The position numbers were made by a program, and so were the translations under genes. The notes below the pieces were generated by a model. The model saw only the letters and a list, made by a program, of their open reading frames with translations, was not told where the DNA came from and ran no database searches. This document shows, in pieces, positions 44,436 through 53,293 of a stretch of DNA of 64,000 nucleotides (position 1 is its first letter; every line of letters starts with the position of its first letter). The stretch spans positions 62,001 to 126,000 of the forward strand of contig JACQXX010000091.1 in NCBI GenBank assembly GCA_016208495.1. Reading direction: 5' to 3'. The stretch is from Acidobacteriota bacterium (GTDB lineage Bacteria > Acidobacteriota > Blastocatellia > Chloracidobacteriales > Chloracidobacteriaceae).

Positions 44436-47400
44436 ATGTCTCACGCAGGTTTTCGTTTGCTCAAGGCTACGTTCATGGCTGTCGTTGTACTGGAACTCAT
44501 AGGCTGTATTGGGCTCACGGCTTCGTTGACCAGTCAGGCTGCTGTTTACCCACAATCAAGCCAGGCTGAGAAATCCAGTATTCCAATCCTCATCCCTGGT
44601 CGTGAAGAATCATTTTCGTTCGAACAAATGCCCGCACAGTCGTACACGGTTGATCTCAACGCCGGCCAGTTTGCGGTGGTGCGGGTGACTCAGCGAGGAG
44701 TTGATGTGCAGATCAAAGTCACGGCGCCGGATGGCTCTCTCATTGTCAACGCCAATCGAATGAATGCCCTCAATGGCGAAGAGCCAGTTTATCTCCTGGC
44801 TGCGACCCCAGGGCGGTACCAACTGGATGTTAGCCCGGTTGAGGGAATTCCGCAGGGAAGTTCATATCTGATTCAACTGCTTGAGATTCGGCAACCAACC
44901 GAAACCGATCAGGCACGGGTGCTGGCCCAAAAATATTTTGCCGAAGCCGAAGTCCAACTCGCCAAAGGTACGGCAGAAGGGTTGATGAAAGCAATTGAAG
45001 GGTATGAAAAAGCCATTCCTTTTTATAAGCAAACTGATGATCTCTATGGTGAAGCCAATGTCTTGACCAACATCGGCGCCATGTCAATGCGGTTGCGAAA
45101 ACTGGATACTGCCGTCATTTGCTTTGAAAAAGCGCTGCCGATGTGGGAAAAGCTGAATGATAACAACAGTTTAACGGTAACTATGGCTCAGCTTGGGCAA
45201 ATCTTATTTTCTGAAGGCAAATTTGATAAAGCCAGACTGTATTTTGAGCGTGGACTCGAACTGAGCCGCAGTATTGATGACCAGCAAGCCGAGGGAATTT
45301 CACTGTTTTCGCTGGGTTTGATCCAGAACTCTTTAGGGGATTTTGGATCAGCCCTCGAGTACTTCCGACAAGCAGAAGTGATTTTCACAAAGCTTGGCAT
45401 GCATTTTCTTCAAGCTGGAGTCAAACTCAGAATCGGAGAAACTCTCTTTCATCTGGGTGAGGCCGTGGAGGCGATTAACCCCCTTGAAGAGGCTATCCGG
45501 ATGTTTAAAAGCTTGAATAATCGCTGGTATTACTCACTTACTCTCGTGATATATGGGAATGTGTTTCGAGTCTTAGGGGATTATCAGAAAGCATTGGCAG
45601 TCTTGCAGGAAGCATTGGAGATCAAAAAACAAATTGGAGACCTGAGTGGACAGGCGTTTGTACTGAATTCGCTGGGAGTTTTATATAAAACCCTTGGAAA
45701 TAATCTCAAAGCAATTGACTGTTACCAGTCGGCACTTGCCATCCGCGAGACCCAAAAGGATTTACCTGGGCAGGCATCAACGCTCCACAACCTGGGCGAC
45801 GCTTACGGAGCAAATGGGGAGTTTGAACTGGCCCTCACTATTTTACAAAAATCGTTAACTCTCTCAAAAGCACTTGGGAATTCTCGACTGCAAATTCAAA
45901 CCCAACAGGACATTGGGCTGGCATATCGTGCATTGAAAAGAATTCCTGAAGCCGAACAAATCTTTCAGGAAACACTGAGTCAGGCAATAAACCTCAAGCA
46001 ACAAGACCAGTTAGGAAATCTGTACTTTCAACTTGGTCAGTTTGCCTCAGAACGGAAAGACTGGGTCAAGGCCCAGGATTTGTATCAACAGTCAATCAAA
46101 TTCACTGAAAAACTCCTTTCCCCACTTGAACATGCCCAGTCATTGAAAGGTCTGGCTGAGACCGAAGTGAACCTGGGAAACTACCGGAAAGCGCGTGAAC
46201 TTGGGTTGGAATCGGTCCTTTTGTTTGATCGGCTGCGTTCAAATCTGGTGCAATCTGATCTTCGGCTCTCGTTTCAATCAAGTCAAGCCAGGAATTACAA
46301 AGAACTGGTCATGTTGTTTTTGCTCCTGCATCAAAAAGATCCCAACCAGGGACACGACCGCATTGCTTTTGAAATCAGCGAGCGAGCCAGGGCCCGGGTA
46401 CTGTTGGAATTGCTGACTGAAAGCAAAGTGGACATTCGCGAAGGATGTGACCCGACGCTTTTGGCTGAAGAAAAGAAACTCCGGCAAACCCTGACAGCGA
46501 AATATGCCGCCTGGACGGAATTGCTTGGAAAGGTACATAAGGTGGACCAGGAGGTAAAACTCAAACGCGATATCCAAAGTACCGAATCCGCCCTTCAGCA
46601 ACTGGACGCCAAAATCCGGGAAACCAGCCCCAAATATGCGGCTTTAACTCAGATTCAGCCGCTCACCACCGACCAGATCCAGCAGGTGATTTCCGCCGAT
46701 ACCCAACTGGTTGAGTATAGTTTTCGAGAAGTAAACAGCTATGCCTGGGTTGTCACTCCAAACAACCTGGCCTATGTGGTCCTGCCTGGAAAAGAGAAAC
46801 TCGACCCGGTCATTGAAAAAGTGTCAGACGCCCTTACTCAACTCCAACCCCAACCACAACTTGACGTTGCCGAACGAAAACGCGTCAGAGCCGAAGCTGA
46901 AACCCGGTACTGGAAAGCTGCCACTGAATTGAGTGAGTTGATTCTGGAACCGCTCCGCCCGCATTTAAAAGGTCCACGGCTGCTGCTGGTGGCCGATGGC
47001 AAACTCCAGTATATCCCCTTTGCCGCCTTGCCATTTTCGAAAGAAAATCCTGAGCGAGAAACCAAACCAGTCGCTGAATTGCTCTCAAAAGAGAAGAAAA
47101 ACCCTGAACCCCGAACCCTGAACCCTGAACCCCAGGCAGTTCTTCTCGACTCGTTCGAACTCATTACCTTGCCTTCAGCTTCAATCTTAACGGCGCTTTC
47201 CAAACCGGACACCACCAACCGGCCCCAAAGGCTGGCAATTTTCGCCGACCCGGTCTTTCGATCCGAGGAAGTTCCGGTTACAAACCAATCGGCGCCGCTT
47301 GAGCACGCAACTCCCAACCGAAATTTGACCAAAGCTGAGTTACTCGGCAAGCCAACGACTGAACAACCACGGGAACCGGCGATAGTTCAACAATTAAACA

Positions 47401-47978
47401 TACAACGACTTCCGTTTACCCGAATTGAAGCCGAGGAAATCTCGAAATTGTTTCCGGCTGAGCAGGTTCTCAAAGCCATTGCCTTTGATGCCAGCCTGGA
47501 TAAAGTTCGCACCACGGATTTGACCCGGTACTCGATGTTGCACTTTGCCACCCACGGCCTGCTCGACACTGACAATCCAGAGCTTTCAGCCGTTGTCTTA
47601 TCTTTGGTGGACCGTGACCGGAATTCAATTGATGGGTTTTTACGGCTTGGCGATATTTACAACCTCAAGCTTAATGCTGATTTAGTGGTGCTCAGTGCCT
47701 GCCAGACAGGTATTGGTCAGGAACAAGGTGGCGAAGGGCTGATTGGGCTTACGCGAGGCTTTTTGTATGCCGGTGCCCGCCGGGTCGTGGCCAGTTTGTG
47801 GATGGTTGATGATCAGGCCACGTCGGAACTAATGAAGCGCTTTTACCAGAATATGCTTGGACCTGAAAAGATGAAGCCTGGACAGGCATTGCGTGCCGCC
47901 CAGCTTTCCATTCGAAAAGAACGGGCCTGGAAATCTCCGTTTTACTGGGCAGCTTTTCAGGTGCAGGGACAATATTAG
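44436..47978 (+). CDS. Secreted TPR-CHAT domain protein
   Basis: An 1180-residue protein. A signal peptide or anchor (FMAVVVLELIGCIGLTASLT) leads to a beta domain (about 45-150: FSFEQMPAQSYTVDLNAGQF) and then about ten TPR units (150-620, e.g. YGEANVLTNIGAMSMRLRKL). A coiled-coil stretch and a C-terminal CHAT caspase-like protease domain follow, with catalytic H1040 (HFATHG) and C1089 (LSACQTG). Export is unusual for a protease mostly known as cytosolic; the TPR-CHAT build is frequent in Acidobacteria and Cyanobacteria. A GGGTTCA-family repeat is inserted in frame at residues about 889-901 (KNPEPRTLNPEPQA). ATG 44436 has GGAGG upstream. Confidence 0.88.
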   Translation: MSHAGFRLLKATFMAVVVLELIGCIGLTASLTSQAAVYPQSSQAEKSSIPILIPGREESFSFEQMPAQSYTVDLNAGQFAVVRVTQRGVDVQIKVTAPDGSLIVNANRMNALNGEEPVYLLAATPGRYQLDVSPVEGIPQGSSYLIQLLEIRQPTETDQARVLAQKYFAEAEVQLAKGTAEGLMKAIEGYEKAIPFYKQTDDLYGEANVLTNIGAMSMRLRKLDTAVICFEKALPMWEKLNDNNSLTVTMAQLGQILFSEGKFDKARLYFERGLELSRSIDDQQAEGISLFSLGLIQNSLGDFGSALEYFRQAEVIFTKLGMHFLQAGVKLRIGETLFHLGEAVEAINPLEEAIRMFKSLNNRWYYSLTLVIYGNVFRVLGDYQKALAVLQEALEIKKQIGDLSGQAFVLNSLGVLYKTLGNNLKAIDCYQSALAIRETQKDLPGQASTLHNLGDAYGANGEFELALTILQKSLTLSKALGNSRLQIQTQQDIGLAYRALKRIPEAEQIFQETLSQAINLKQQDQLGNLYFQLGQFASERKDWVKAQDLYQQSIKFTEKLLSPLEHAQSLKGLAETEVNLGNYRKARELGLESVLLFDRLRSNLVQSDLRLSFQSSQARNYKELVMLFLLLHQKDPNQGHDRIAFEISERARARVLLELLTESKVDIREGCDPTLLAEEKKLRQTLTAKYAAWTELLGKVHKVDQEVKLKRDIQSTESALQQLDAKIRETSPKYAALTQIQPLTTDQIQQVISADTQLVEYSFREVNSYAWVVTPNNLAYVVLPGKEKLDPVIEKVSDALTQLQPQPQLDVAERKRVRAEAETRYWKAATELSELILEPLRPHLKGPRLLLVADGKLQYIPFAALPFSKENPERETKPVAELLSKEKKNPEPRTLNPEPQAVLLDSFELITLPSASILTALSKPDTTNRPQRLAIFADPVFRSEEVPVTNQSAPLEHATPNRNLTKAELLGKPTTEQPREPAIVQQLNIQRLPFTRIEAEEISKLFPAEQVLKAIAFDASLDKVRTTDLTRYSMLHFATHGLLDTDNPELSAVVLSLVDRDRNSIDGFLRLGDIYNLKLNADLVVLSACQTGIGQEQGGEGLIGLTRGFLYAGARRVVASLWMVDDQATSELMKRFYQNMLGPEKMKPGQALRAAQLSIRKERAWKSPFYWAAFQVQGQY
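47099..47138. repeat. AACCCTGA repeat inside the CHAT gene
   Basis: Five AACCCTG/AACCCCG heptamers lie in the coding frame and give NPEPRTLNPEPQ in a likely surface loop between the two halves of the CHAT domain. The insertion keeps the frame. Confidence 0.85.
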
Positions 47979-47984
47979 AAGAAT

Positions 47985-48192
47985 GAAGAAAGTGGCTAGT
48001 GGCTAGTGGTTAGTGGTTAGAAATCAATACTTTCGAAGAAAAGTGGTTAGTGGCTAGTGGTTAGAAATCAATACTTTCGAAGAAACGTTGGAAGCCAAGA
48101 ACTAACCACTAACCACTAACCACTAACCACTAACCACTAACCACTAACCACTAACTACCACTAACCACTCAATGGTTTCTTCATTCTTCATT
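47985..48192. repeat. GTGGTTA element with two copies of the 22-bp core
   Basis: GTGGCTA/GTGGTTA words precede core copies at 48019-48040 and 48063-48084. Eight to nine ACCACTA words in reverse run from about 48103 to 48168, then TTCATTC. It lies between the convergent CHAT gene and egtD and fills the gap. Confidence 0.88.
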
Positions 48193-48193
48193 C

Positions 48194-49165
48194 CTAAATT
48201 GCTTGCAAACAAAACACACTAAACAGGTTGTTGTCATCGGTCCAGACCCGGAGGGGTTCAAAGCCGACTTCCTGGGCGAGGGCTTCAAATTCCGGAATGC
48301 TGTATTTGAAGGAATCTTCCGAGTGGATTGATTCACCGGCTTCAAAGTGAAAGGTGTGGTCGCCCAGATGAACTGTCTGGGGTTTCTGGCTGACCAGGTG
48401 CATTTCGATACAACCGCGAGTTGGATTGTAGAAGGCATGATGAGAAAAGGCGCTCACGTCAAAATCAGTCTTCAGTTCGCGGTTGAGCCGGTTCAGCATA
48501 TTCAGGTTGAACTCAGCCGTGACACCTTGGGCGTCGTTGTAAGCGGCATTCAAAATCGCTTCATCTTTTTTGACATCCACGCCAATGACCAGCCTGCCGC
48601 CGGGTGAGAGCATCTGGGCGGCGTTGGCCAGAAAGGTGCGGGCTTCGGCGGGTGGGAAATTGCCAATCGTCGAACCGGGGAAAAATACCGCTTTGTGTCG
48701 AATCTGTCGCCGGGTTTGAGGCAAGTCCAATCGGCGGGTGTAATCGGCACAAACCGCTACAATTTCAAGATTTGGATAACAGACGGCCAGTTGTGACGCG
48801 GCTTGTTTGAGATGTTCCTTTGAAATATCAATTGGCATGTACACGGCTGACGATTGATTGAGCTGGTCAAGCAGGAGGCGGATTTTCCGGCTGTTGCCGC
48901 TGCCGTATTCAATCAACAGGCAATGGTCGCCAAGCAGCGATGCCATGTCCGCGGCGTGTCGGCGCAAAATCCCAAGTTCGGTGCGGGTCAGGTAATATTC
49001 ATCAAGCTGGCAAATTTCCTCAAAGAGTTCCGACCCTCGCTGGTCATAAAACAATTTGGCGGGCAGTTGTTTGGGCAGGTGAGACAACCCAGTGACGACT
49101 TCGGTGAACAGGTTGTCAAGTTGTGGCTGGTAATCAAAAAAAGCGAACGATTCACGCGGCATCAT
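48194..49165 (-). CDS. egtD: L-histidine N-alpha-methyltransferase EgtD
   Basis: Adds three methyl groups from SAM to the amino group of histidine, giving hercynine for ergothioneine. It shows the family opening LPKQLPAKLFYDQRGSELFE, then ICQLDEYYLTRTELGIL, the SAM loop LIEYGSGNSRKIRLLL, and FPGSTIGNFPPAEA. The length of 323 residues is standard. ATG 49165 overlaps the egtB stop (ATGA); ATG 49162 is equally possible. The frame open to 49270 belongs to egtB DNA and is not used. Second gene of the egtB-egtD operon. Confidence 0.94.
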   Translation of the reverse strand: MMPRESFAFFDYQPQLDNLFTEVVTGLSHLPKQLPAKLFYDQRGSELFEEICQLDEYYLTRTELGILRRHAADMASLLGDHCLLIEYGSGNSRKIRLLLDQLNQSSAVYMPIDISKEHLKQAASQLAVCYPNLEIVAVCADYTRRLDLPQTRRQIRHKAVFFPGSTIGNFPPAEARTFLANAAQMLSPGGRLVIGVDVKKDEAILNAAYNDAQGVTAEFNLNMLNRLNRELKTDFDVSAFSHHAFYNPTRGCIEMHLVSQKPQTVHLGDHTFHFEAGESIHSEDSFKYSIPEFEALAQEVGFEPLRVWTDDNNLFSVFCLQAI

Positions 49166-50484
49166 GAGTTTGCGTCCTCGGCAAGCCGCAACCCGGTAAA
49201 CTGCCAGCGGGCTTCGGCGGGGAAAAAATTCCGATAGGTGGGCCTGATGTGCGAGGTCGAAGTCACGCACGAACCACCTCTCAGAACCAGTTGATTACAC
49301 ATAAATTTCCCGTTGTATTCGCCAAGCGCGCCAGCCGCCGGTTTATACCCCGGATATGCCGTGTAGGGACTCTGAGTCCATTCCCACACATCACCAAAGA
49401 GTTGCTGTGGCTTTCCAGGTAAGCCTGGGGGCGTTGAAGCCAGTGCCGTTGGGTGAAGCTTGCCTGACTCAAGTAAATTTCCAGAAACGGTGATACCTTC
49501 GGCGGCATGTTCCCACTCAGCTTCGGTCGGCAAGCGCTTTCCGGCCCAGCGGGCAAAGGCATCCGCTTCATAAAAACTTACGTGGCACAGTGGTTCAGCC
49601 GGGTCAACCCGACGCATGCCGGCCAGGGTCATCATCCACCAGTCGCCTTCAATCTGCTCCCAGTACAGCGGTGAATCCCAACCTTGCTCAAGAATCACAC
49701 GCCAGCCATCTGAAAGCCACAACGTAGGCGTGCAATACCCACCATCAGCGATAAATTCCAAAAACTCGCCATTGGTCACCAGCCGTGACGCCAGTTTGAA
49801 ATCCTCAACAAACACCGAATGGCGAGGGGTTTCGTTATCAAACACAAAGTCGTGCCCGGAATATCCAATTGGTTTGACGCCGCCTGAAAACCCAATCCAT
49901 TTGAGCGGAGGCATTTCGGTGGTTGTTGCTTCAGCGGGTTCAGGAAAACTGGCTTTGTACGCTGGGCGGAGCGGGTTAATGGCCAGGATGTGTTTGATGT
50001 CGGTCAGAAGCAGTTCCTGATGTTGTTGTTCGTGGTGTAACCCGAGGGTCAGAAGCGGTTTGATGGTTTCAAACGTGGTGTCGTCGAGCGTTTCAAAAAA
50101 GCGCTGCATTTCTTCGTCAACAAAGTGCCGGTACTGCATGACTTCATCAACGGTTGGACGTGACAGCAGCCCTCGTTTGGGACGCGGATGACGTTCGCCA
50201 ACCGCTTCATAATAGGAATTGAACAGAAAATTATATTTTGGGTGAAAGCAGGTGTAATCTTTGGCAAATGATTGCAGGATAAAGATTTCAAAAAACCAGC
50301 TTGTATGGGCCAGATGCCATTTGGGCGGGCTGACATCCGGCATTGACTGGATGACATAATCTTCAGTTTCAAGCGGCAGGCACAGGGTTTCGCTCAAAGT
50401 GCGAACTTTCTGGAATTCCTCAAGAAGCTGATCTTTGGGCGTGGGGGAGGCAAGTTGGGACTGACCAAAAACGTGGTTGCTCAT
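49162..50484 (-). CDS. egtB: Ergothioneine sulfoxide synthase EgtB
   Basis: Non-haem iron enzyme that joins a thiol donor to hercynine with O2. Residues 20-180 form the DinB-like domain with the iron motif HHEQQHQELLLTDIKH (HX3HXE), and PPKWHLAHTSWFFEIFIL near residue 52 is typical. Residues 195-440 form the FGE-sulfatase fold (VSFYEADAFARWAGKRLPTE, GDVWEWTQSPYTAYPGY, FMCNQLVLRGGSCVTSTSHI). No egtA or egtC lies next to it, so a cysteine-using (type IV-like) enzyme is likely; Acidobacterial EgtB of that type is known. ATG 50484 with AGGAG upstream. Confidence 0.93.
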   Translation of the reverse strand: MSNHVFGQSQLASPTPKDQLLEEFQKVRTLSETLCLPLETEDYVIQSMPDVSPPKWHLAHTSWFFEIFILQSFAKDYTCFHPKYNFLFNSYYEAVGERHPRPKRGLLSRPTVDEVMQYRHFVDEEMQRFFETLDDTTFETIKPLLTLGLHHEQQHQELLLTDIKHILAINPLRPAYKASFPEPAEATTTEMPPLKWIGFSGGVKPIGYSGHDFVFDNETPRHSVFVEDFKLASRLVTNGEFLEFIADGGYCTPTLWLSDGWRVILEQGWDSPLYWEQIEGDWWMMTLAGMRRVDPAEPLCHVSFYEADAFARWAGKRLPTEAEWEHAAEGITVSGNLLESGKLHPTALASTPPGLPGKPQQLFGDVWEWTQSPYTAYPGYKPAAGALGEYNGKFMCNQLVLRGGSCVTSTSHIRPTYRNFFPAEARWQFTGLRLAEDANS

Positions 50485-50670
50485 CGGATTGGTCTCCTGG
50501 TCAAGCGGTTACTGAAAAAGGTTTCAGCCGGTTTGTTCCGATGAAGAGATCCGGTTAAACTCTGAACCAAAATCAGTAATGTGTAAGAATGTGAAATGAC
50601 AGTAGTTGCTCTGGATGTTAGGGATTGTGCACTAACTCAGCGCCACAAAGAAACCGTTCCAGCGGAAATT

Positions 50671-50700
50671 TTTGGAGTGCGCCGACTTGTCGGCACTTTT
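50671..50700. repeat. GGAGTGC hairpin of the GGCTTGAC family
   Basis: GGAGTGCGCCGA pairs with TCGGCACT around CTTG. It is the third copy of the hairpin type seen at 9788 and 24462, and lies just upstream of the hydroxylase gene. Confidence 0.5.
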
Positions 50701-50721
50701 GCACTTCGCATATGTGGGCTT

Positions 50722-51516
50722 ATGGAATTTTTGATCTACGACTATTTTTTCTGGCTGGCGGTGTTTGCCCTGATGTGTGTGATAGTCGAACGCCTCCGCC
50801 CGACGGTGCCGCGTGGGATTGTCCGGCCCGGATTTTTGACCGACGTGGGCCACTTTCTGTTCAACGCGAAACTATTTGGAATGTTAACGGCTGCCGTGAT
50901 TCCATTTCTGATCGAATCGTTTGAAAACTGGCTTGACCGGTTTGGGCTCTATGGATGGATTTATCGCGGCGTGGTGGAAGACTGGCCGTTCTGGGCTCAA
51001 CTTCTGGGGGTTCTGATTGTTCTGGATTTCTGCAAGTATTTGATCCACAACCTGTTACATCGGGTCCCATGGTTATGGGAATTTCACAAAGTCCATCACA
51101 GCATTACCGAAATGGACTGGATCGGGAACTGGCGTTTTCACTGGCTGGAAGCCGTGATGTACGACACGTTGCTCTATGTGCCAGTCGTGTATCTCGGGTG
51201 TAGCGGCTACGTGCTGATCTGGTATGCCGTCATCGGAACGCTGGTTGGGCAATATGCCCACGCAAACCTTCATCTTTCGATTGGGCCGTTGAAATACCTG
51301 ATCAACCATCCGGAGCTTCACATCTGGCATCACGTGCATCCTGACAGCGGCCCCCTGAATCGGAATTTTGGGATTGTTTTTTGTTGTTGGGACTGGATTT
51401 TTGGGACAGCCTATCTACCAAACCAAAAGGTTCCAGCCCGACTCGGGTTTGACGGAATCGAGACGTTTCCAAAAACCTTCTGGTTTCAACAGGTGTGGCC
51501 GTTGAGAAAGGGATAA
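50722..51516 (+). CDS. Fatty-acid hydroxylase superfamily protein (sterol desaturase type)
   Basis: A di-iron membrane enzyme of about 264 residues from ATG 50722. The three histidine clusters are HNLLHRVPWLWEFHKVHHS, then HANLHLS and HPELHIWHHVHPD, spaced as in the sterol desaturase/fatty-acid hydroxylase superfamily. Four hydrophobic helices surround them (e.g. YDYFFWLAVFALMCVIVERL). The frame is open back to 50596, but that part holds a hairpin and does not look coding. The substrate may be a lipid or hopanoid-like molecule; this is inference. No ribosome site is clear. Confidence 0.83.
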   Translation: MEFLIYDYFFWLAVFALMCVIVERLRPTVPRGIVRPGFLTDVGHFLFNAKLFGMLTAAVIPFLIESFENWLDRFGLYGWIYRGVVEDWPFWAQLLGVLIVLDFCKYLIHNLLHRVPWLWEFHKVHHSITEMDWIGNWRFHWLEAVMYDTLLYVPVVYLGCSGYVLIWYAVIGTLVGQYAHANLHLSIGPLKYLINHPELHIWHHVHPDSGPLNRNFGIVFCCWDWIFGTAYLPNQKVPARLGFDGIETFPKTFWFQQVWPLRKG

Positions 51517-51554
51517 CCAAATTTCTGATTTGAGAACAAAAGAGGTTTATCTGA

Positions 51555-51983
51555 ATGAAACAAGTCTGGTTCCTTATCCTTTTTTTGAGCCTTGCCATTT
51601 TTGGTCCATACCACCTGAATGCTGATAGATTGAATTCCCAAAAGAAGACTCTGTCTGTTCAAGATATCTTGCAAGCTCCAGCCGAATGCGAAATTGCCCT
51701 GGCGGTGTTGGATAATGCTCTTCAAAAAGCCAGAGAAGTCAAAGACACAAACATCATTGTGATTGCGCGGCTTGGAAAAAGGGAGCGCAATCAGAAGCTC
51801 AACCAATCCAGGCTGAAGTTTGTCGAAAACCGGTTTAAGTCTTTTGGATGGACCAATTCGGTTTTTGCCGAAGGGAGTCGAGTGTCAGGTTTTGGGTGTA
51901 TCGAAATTTACATTGCCGGGAAGCAATTTGTGGTGCTCCGATTGAAGAAAAACACAAAACACTTTTGTCCTTCCCCGTTCTAG
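51555..51983 (+). CDS. Secreted protein of unknown function
   Basis: A 142-residue protein with a signal peptide (MKQVWFLILFLSLAIFGPYH). The mature part, CEIALAVLDNALQKAREVKD, then IIVIARLGKRERNQKLNQSR and SGFGCIEIYIAGKQFVVLRL, recalls a secreted family I believe is common in Acidobacteria, but I cannot name it. ATG 51555, with AGAGG upstream. It precedes the candidate immunity/toxin pair by 60 bp on the plus strand and might be co-transcribed with the membrane protein that follows. Confidence 0.65.
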   Translation: MKQVWFLILFLSLAIFGPYHLNADRLNSQKKTLSVQDILQAPAECEIALAVLDNALQKAREVKDTNIIVIARLGKRERNQKLNQSRLKFVENRFKSFGWTNSVFAEGSRVSGFGCIEIYIAGKQFVVLRLKKNTKHFCPSPF

Positions 51984-52043
51984 CAAAAGATCTTCTTCGA
52001 ATAGACTGTGATGAAGTAATCTGGTAATCCCGGTGAGTCAGCC

Positions 52044-52589
52044 ATGGAATTCTTCTTCTATCTCATCAGTGCCGTTGTTTGCTGTTACGTGATGGCCCGA
52101 AGAAAACGCAAGTACATCTTCGGGTGGCTGGTTGTTTGTCTCGGCCTGGGTTTTGCGGCTTACAATGGGTTGAAAACCCCCACCGTTACTGATTTTGTAA
52201 CTTATGAGATTCAGTACGCTTATTGTTTCTATGACAGAGCCAATGGCGATGTTGTCTTTGGGTCGGAAAATGAGACGTACCTCATCAATCAACCCATCTA
52301 TCAAAATCAGTACACTGGCTTGACGGTTGCTGATCGGCTTGCTGTTCGTTCACAGGCGACGATCTGGGTGATGCCAAATTCAAAACTCATTGAAGGAATC
52401 AAGACGGACAATCTGTATCTTCCTCCTGAAAATGGCTTGAGATGGAAGCTTGAGTTGAACAAACACCGAAGCTGGTTGGGGCTATGTGTTGCAATCGCAG
52501 GTTTGGTGATCGTGGGGTTTATGAAGCTGGGACAACTTTTCTTCACTGCTTCATTTAGCTTCACCGGCTGGGCTTGTTCCTTTTTCTGA
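52044..52589 (+). CDS. Membrane protein, candidate immunity to the colicin-M-like toxin
   Basis: A 181-residue protein. Two N-terminal hydrophobic segments (3-17 and 26-42) flank a basic RRKRK. About 100 polar residues (43-143) probably lie in the periplasm. A third helix (LGLCVAIAGLVIVGF near 147-163) is close to the C-terminus. No family recognised. Its 3' end overlaps the 3' end of the minus-strand toxin candidate by 39 bp. In colicin M plasmids the immunity gene cmi is likewise convergent with cma, and its product is periplasmic and membrane-anchored. Immunity is inference from this layout and topology only. Confidence 0.55.
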   Translation: MEFFFYLISAVVCCYVMARRKRKYIFGWLVVCLGLGFAAYNGLKTPTVTDFVTYEIQYAYCFYDRANGDVVFGSENETYLINQPIYQNQYTGLTVADRLAVRSQATIWVMPNSKLIEGIKTDNLYLPPENGLRWKLELNKHRSWLGLCVAIAGLVIVGFMKLGQLFFTASFSFTGWACSFF

Positions 52590-53135
52590 GATAGGTTTCT
52601 CGCCTCGGATTTGGATGTAATATTGGGTGCCAGGTATGAGACTGCCTAATCTCGTTAATCCTTCGGCAAAAATGTTTCGATGAAACGAAGGGTTAAAATC
52701 ATAAATATCATCAAAGGCTTTCAAAATTCCTTTAAATTCAAAGGAACAATCGTCTCTTGTAATAAGCACTCCATTTAATTTTAATGTAATGTTGCCTAAG
52801 AAAAGCGACTGATCACCCGAAGTTAAAAATTTTAATCTTGCATCTTCAATTTGGATTATTTGATTTCGACAAACTTTACCAGGACCTATATAAGCTTTGA
52901 GTGCAGGAAATTGTGACGGTTTAACTGATGACGTATCAATATCATTGAATGACATTCGGAGAGGACGTCCACTCCCACCTCTATAGTGTGAAAATGCCAG
53001 GGTACTATCAATATTCTGAAAAGCAGCTTCAGGTTGCGAAGAGGTTGTAATAGGAGGGGAGATTGGCTGTTGGGGAGGAGATTCAACCAGTGAAGCTCCG
53101 GTGCGATACTGGCCAGGACGTGCGGTTTTCGCCAT
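52551..53135 (-). CDS. Colicin-M-like lipid II hydrolase toxin candidate
   Basis: A 194-residue protein without a signal peptide. Residues 17-35 are Pro/Gln/Ser-rich (PPQQPISPPITTSSQ). From about residue 112 the C-terminal domain reads GNITLKLNGVLI, EFKGILKAFDDIYDFNPSFH, then GLTRLGSLIPGTQYYIQIRG. The D-x-Y-D-x5-H-R active-site pattern of colicin M (D226, Y228, D229, H235, R236) is matched exactly at D143, Y145, D146, H152 and R153. Colicin M cuts lipid II in the periplasm. The receptor/translocation part is missing, so delivery by the T6SS of this window or by another route is needed. ATG 53135 with AAGGA upstream; a TTG at 53153 is rejected. A weak sigma-54-like GG/GC pair lies at about 53181-53196 on the minus strand. 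Confidence 0.6.
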   Translation of the reverse strand: MAKTARPGQYRTGASLVESPPQQPISPPITTSSQPEAAFQNIDSTLAFSHYRGGSGRPLRMSFNDIDTSSVKPSQFPALKAYIGPGKVCRNQIIQIEDARLKFLTSGDQSLFLGNITLKLNGVLITRDDCSFEFKGILKAFDDIYDFNPSFHRNIFAEGLTRLGSLIPGTQYYIQIRGEKPISEKGTSPAGEAK

Positions 53136-53293
53136 ATGTGCGTTCCTTATCAAACATTCAGATGAATTTGAGTTAATCCCGGCAAGAAAGCTGCCCAGGT
53201 CAACTCAGAAATGTAAATCCACTCACCTTCAGGCAAACCGTGGGCCAAACCAAAAAATAATCGTCTCCTCTAAAAAGCTCCTAACCGGATTTT

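Noticed and set aside
53181-53196. Sigma-54 promoter for the toxin candidate
   Set aside because: GG and GC elements are present on the minus strand, but only about 8 of 12 consensus positions match; too weak to list as a feature.
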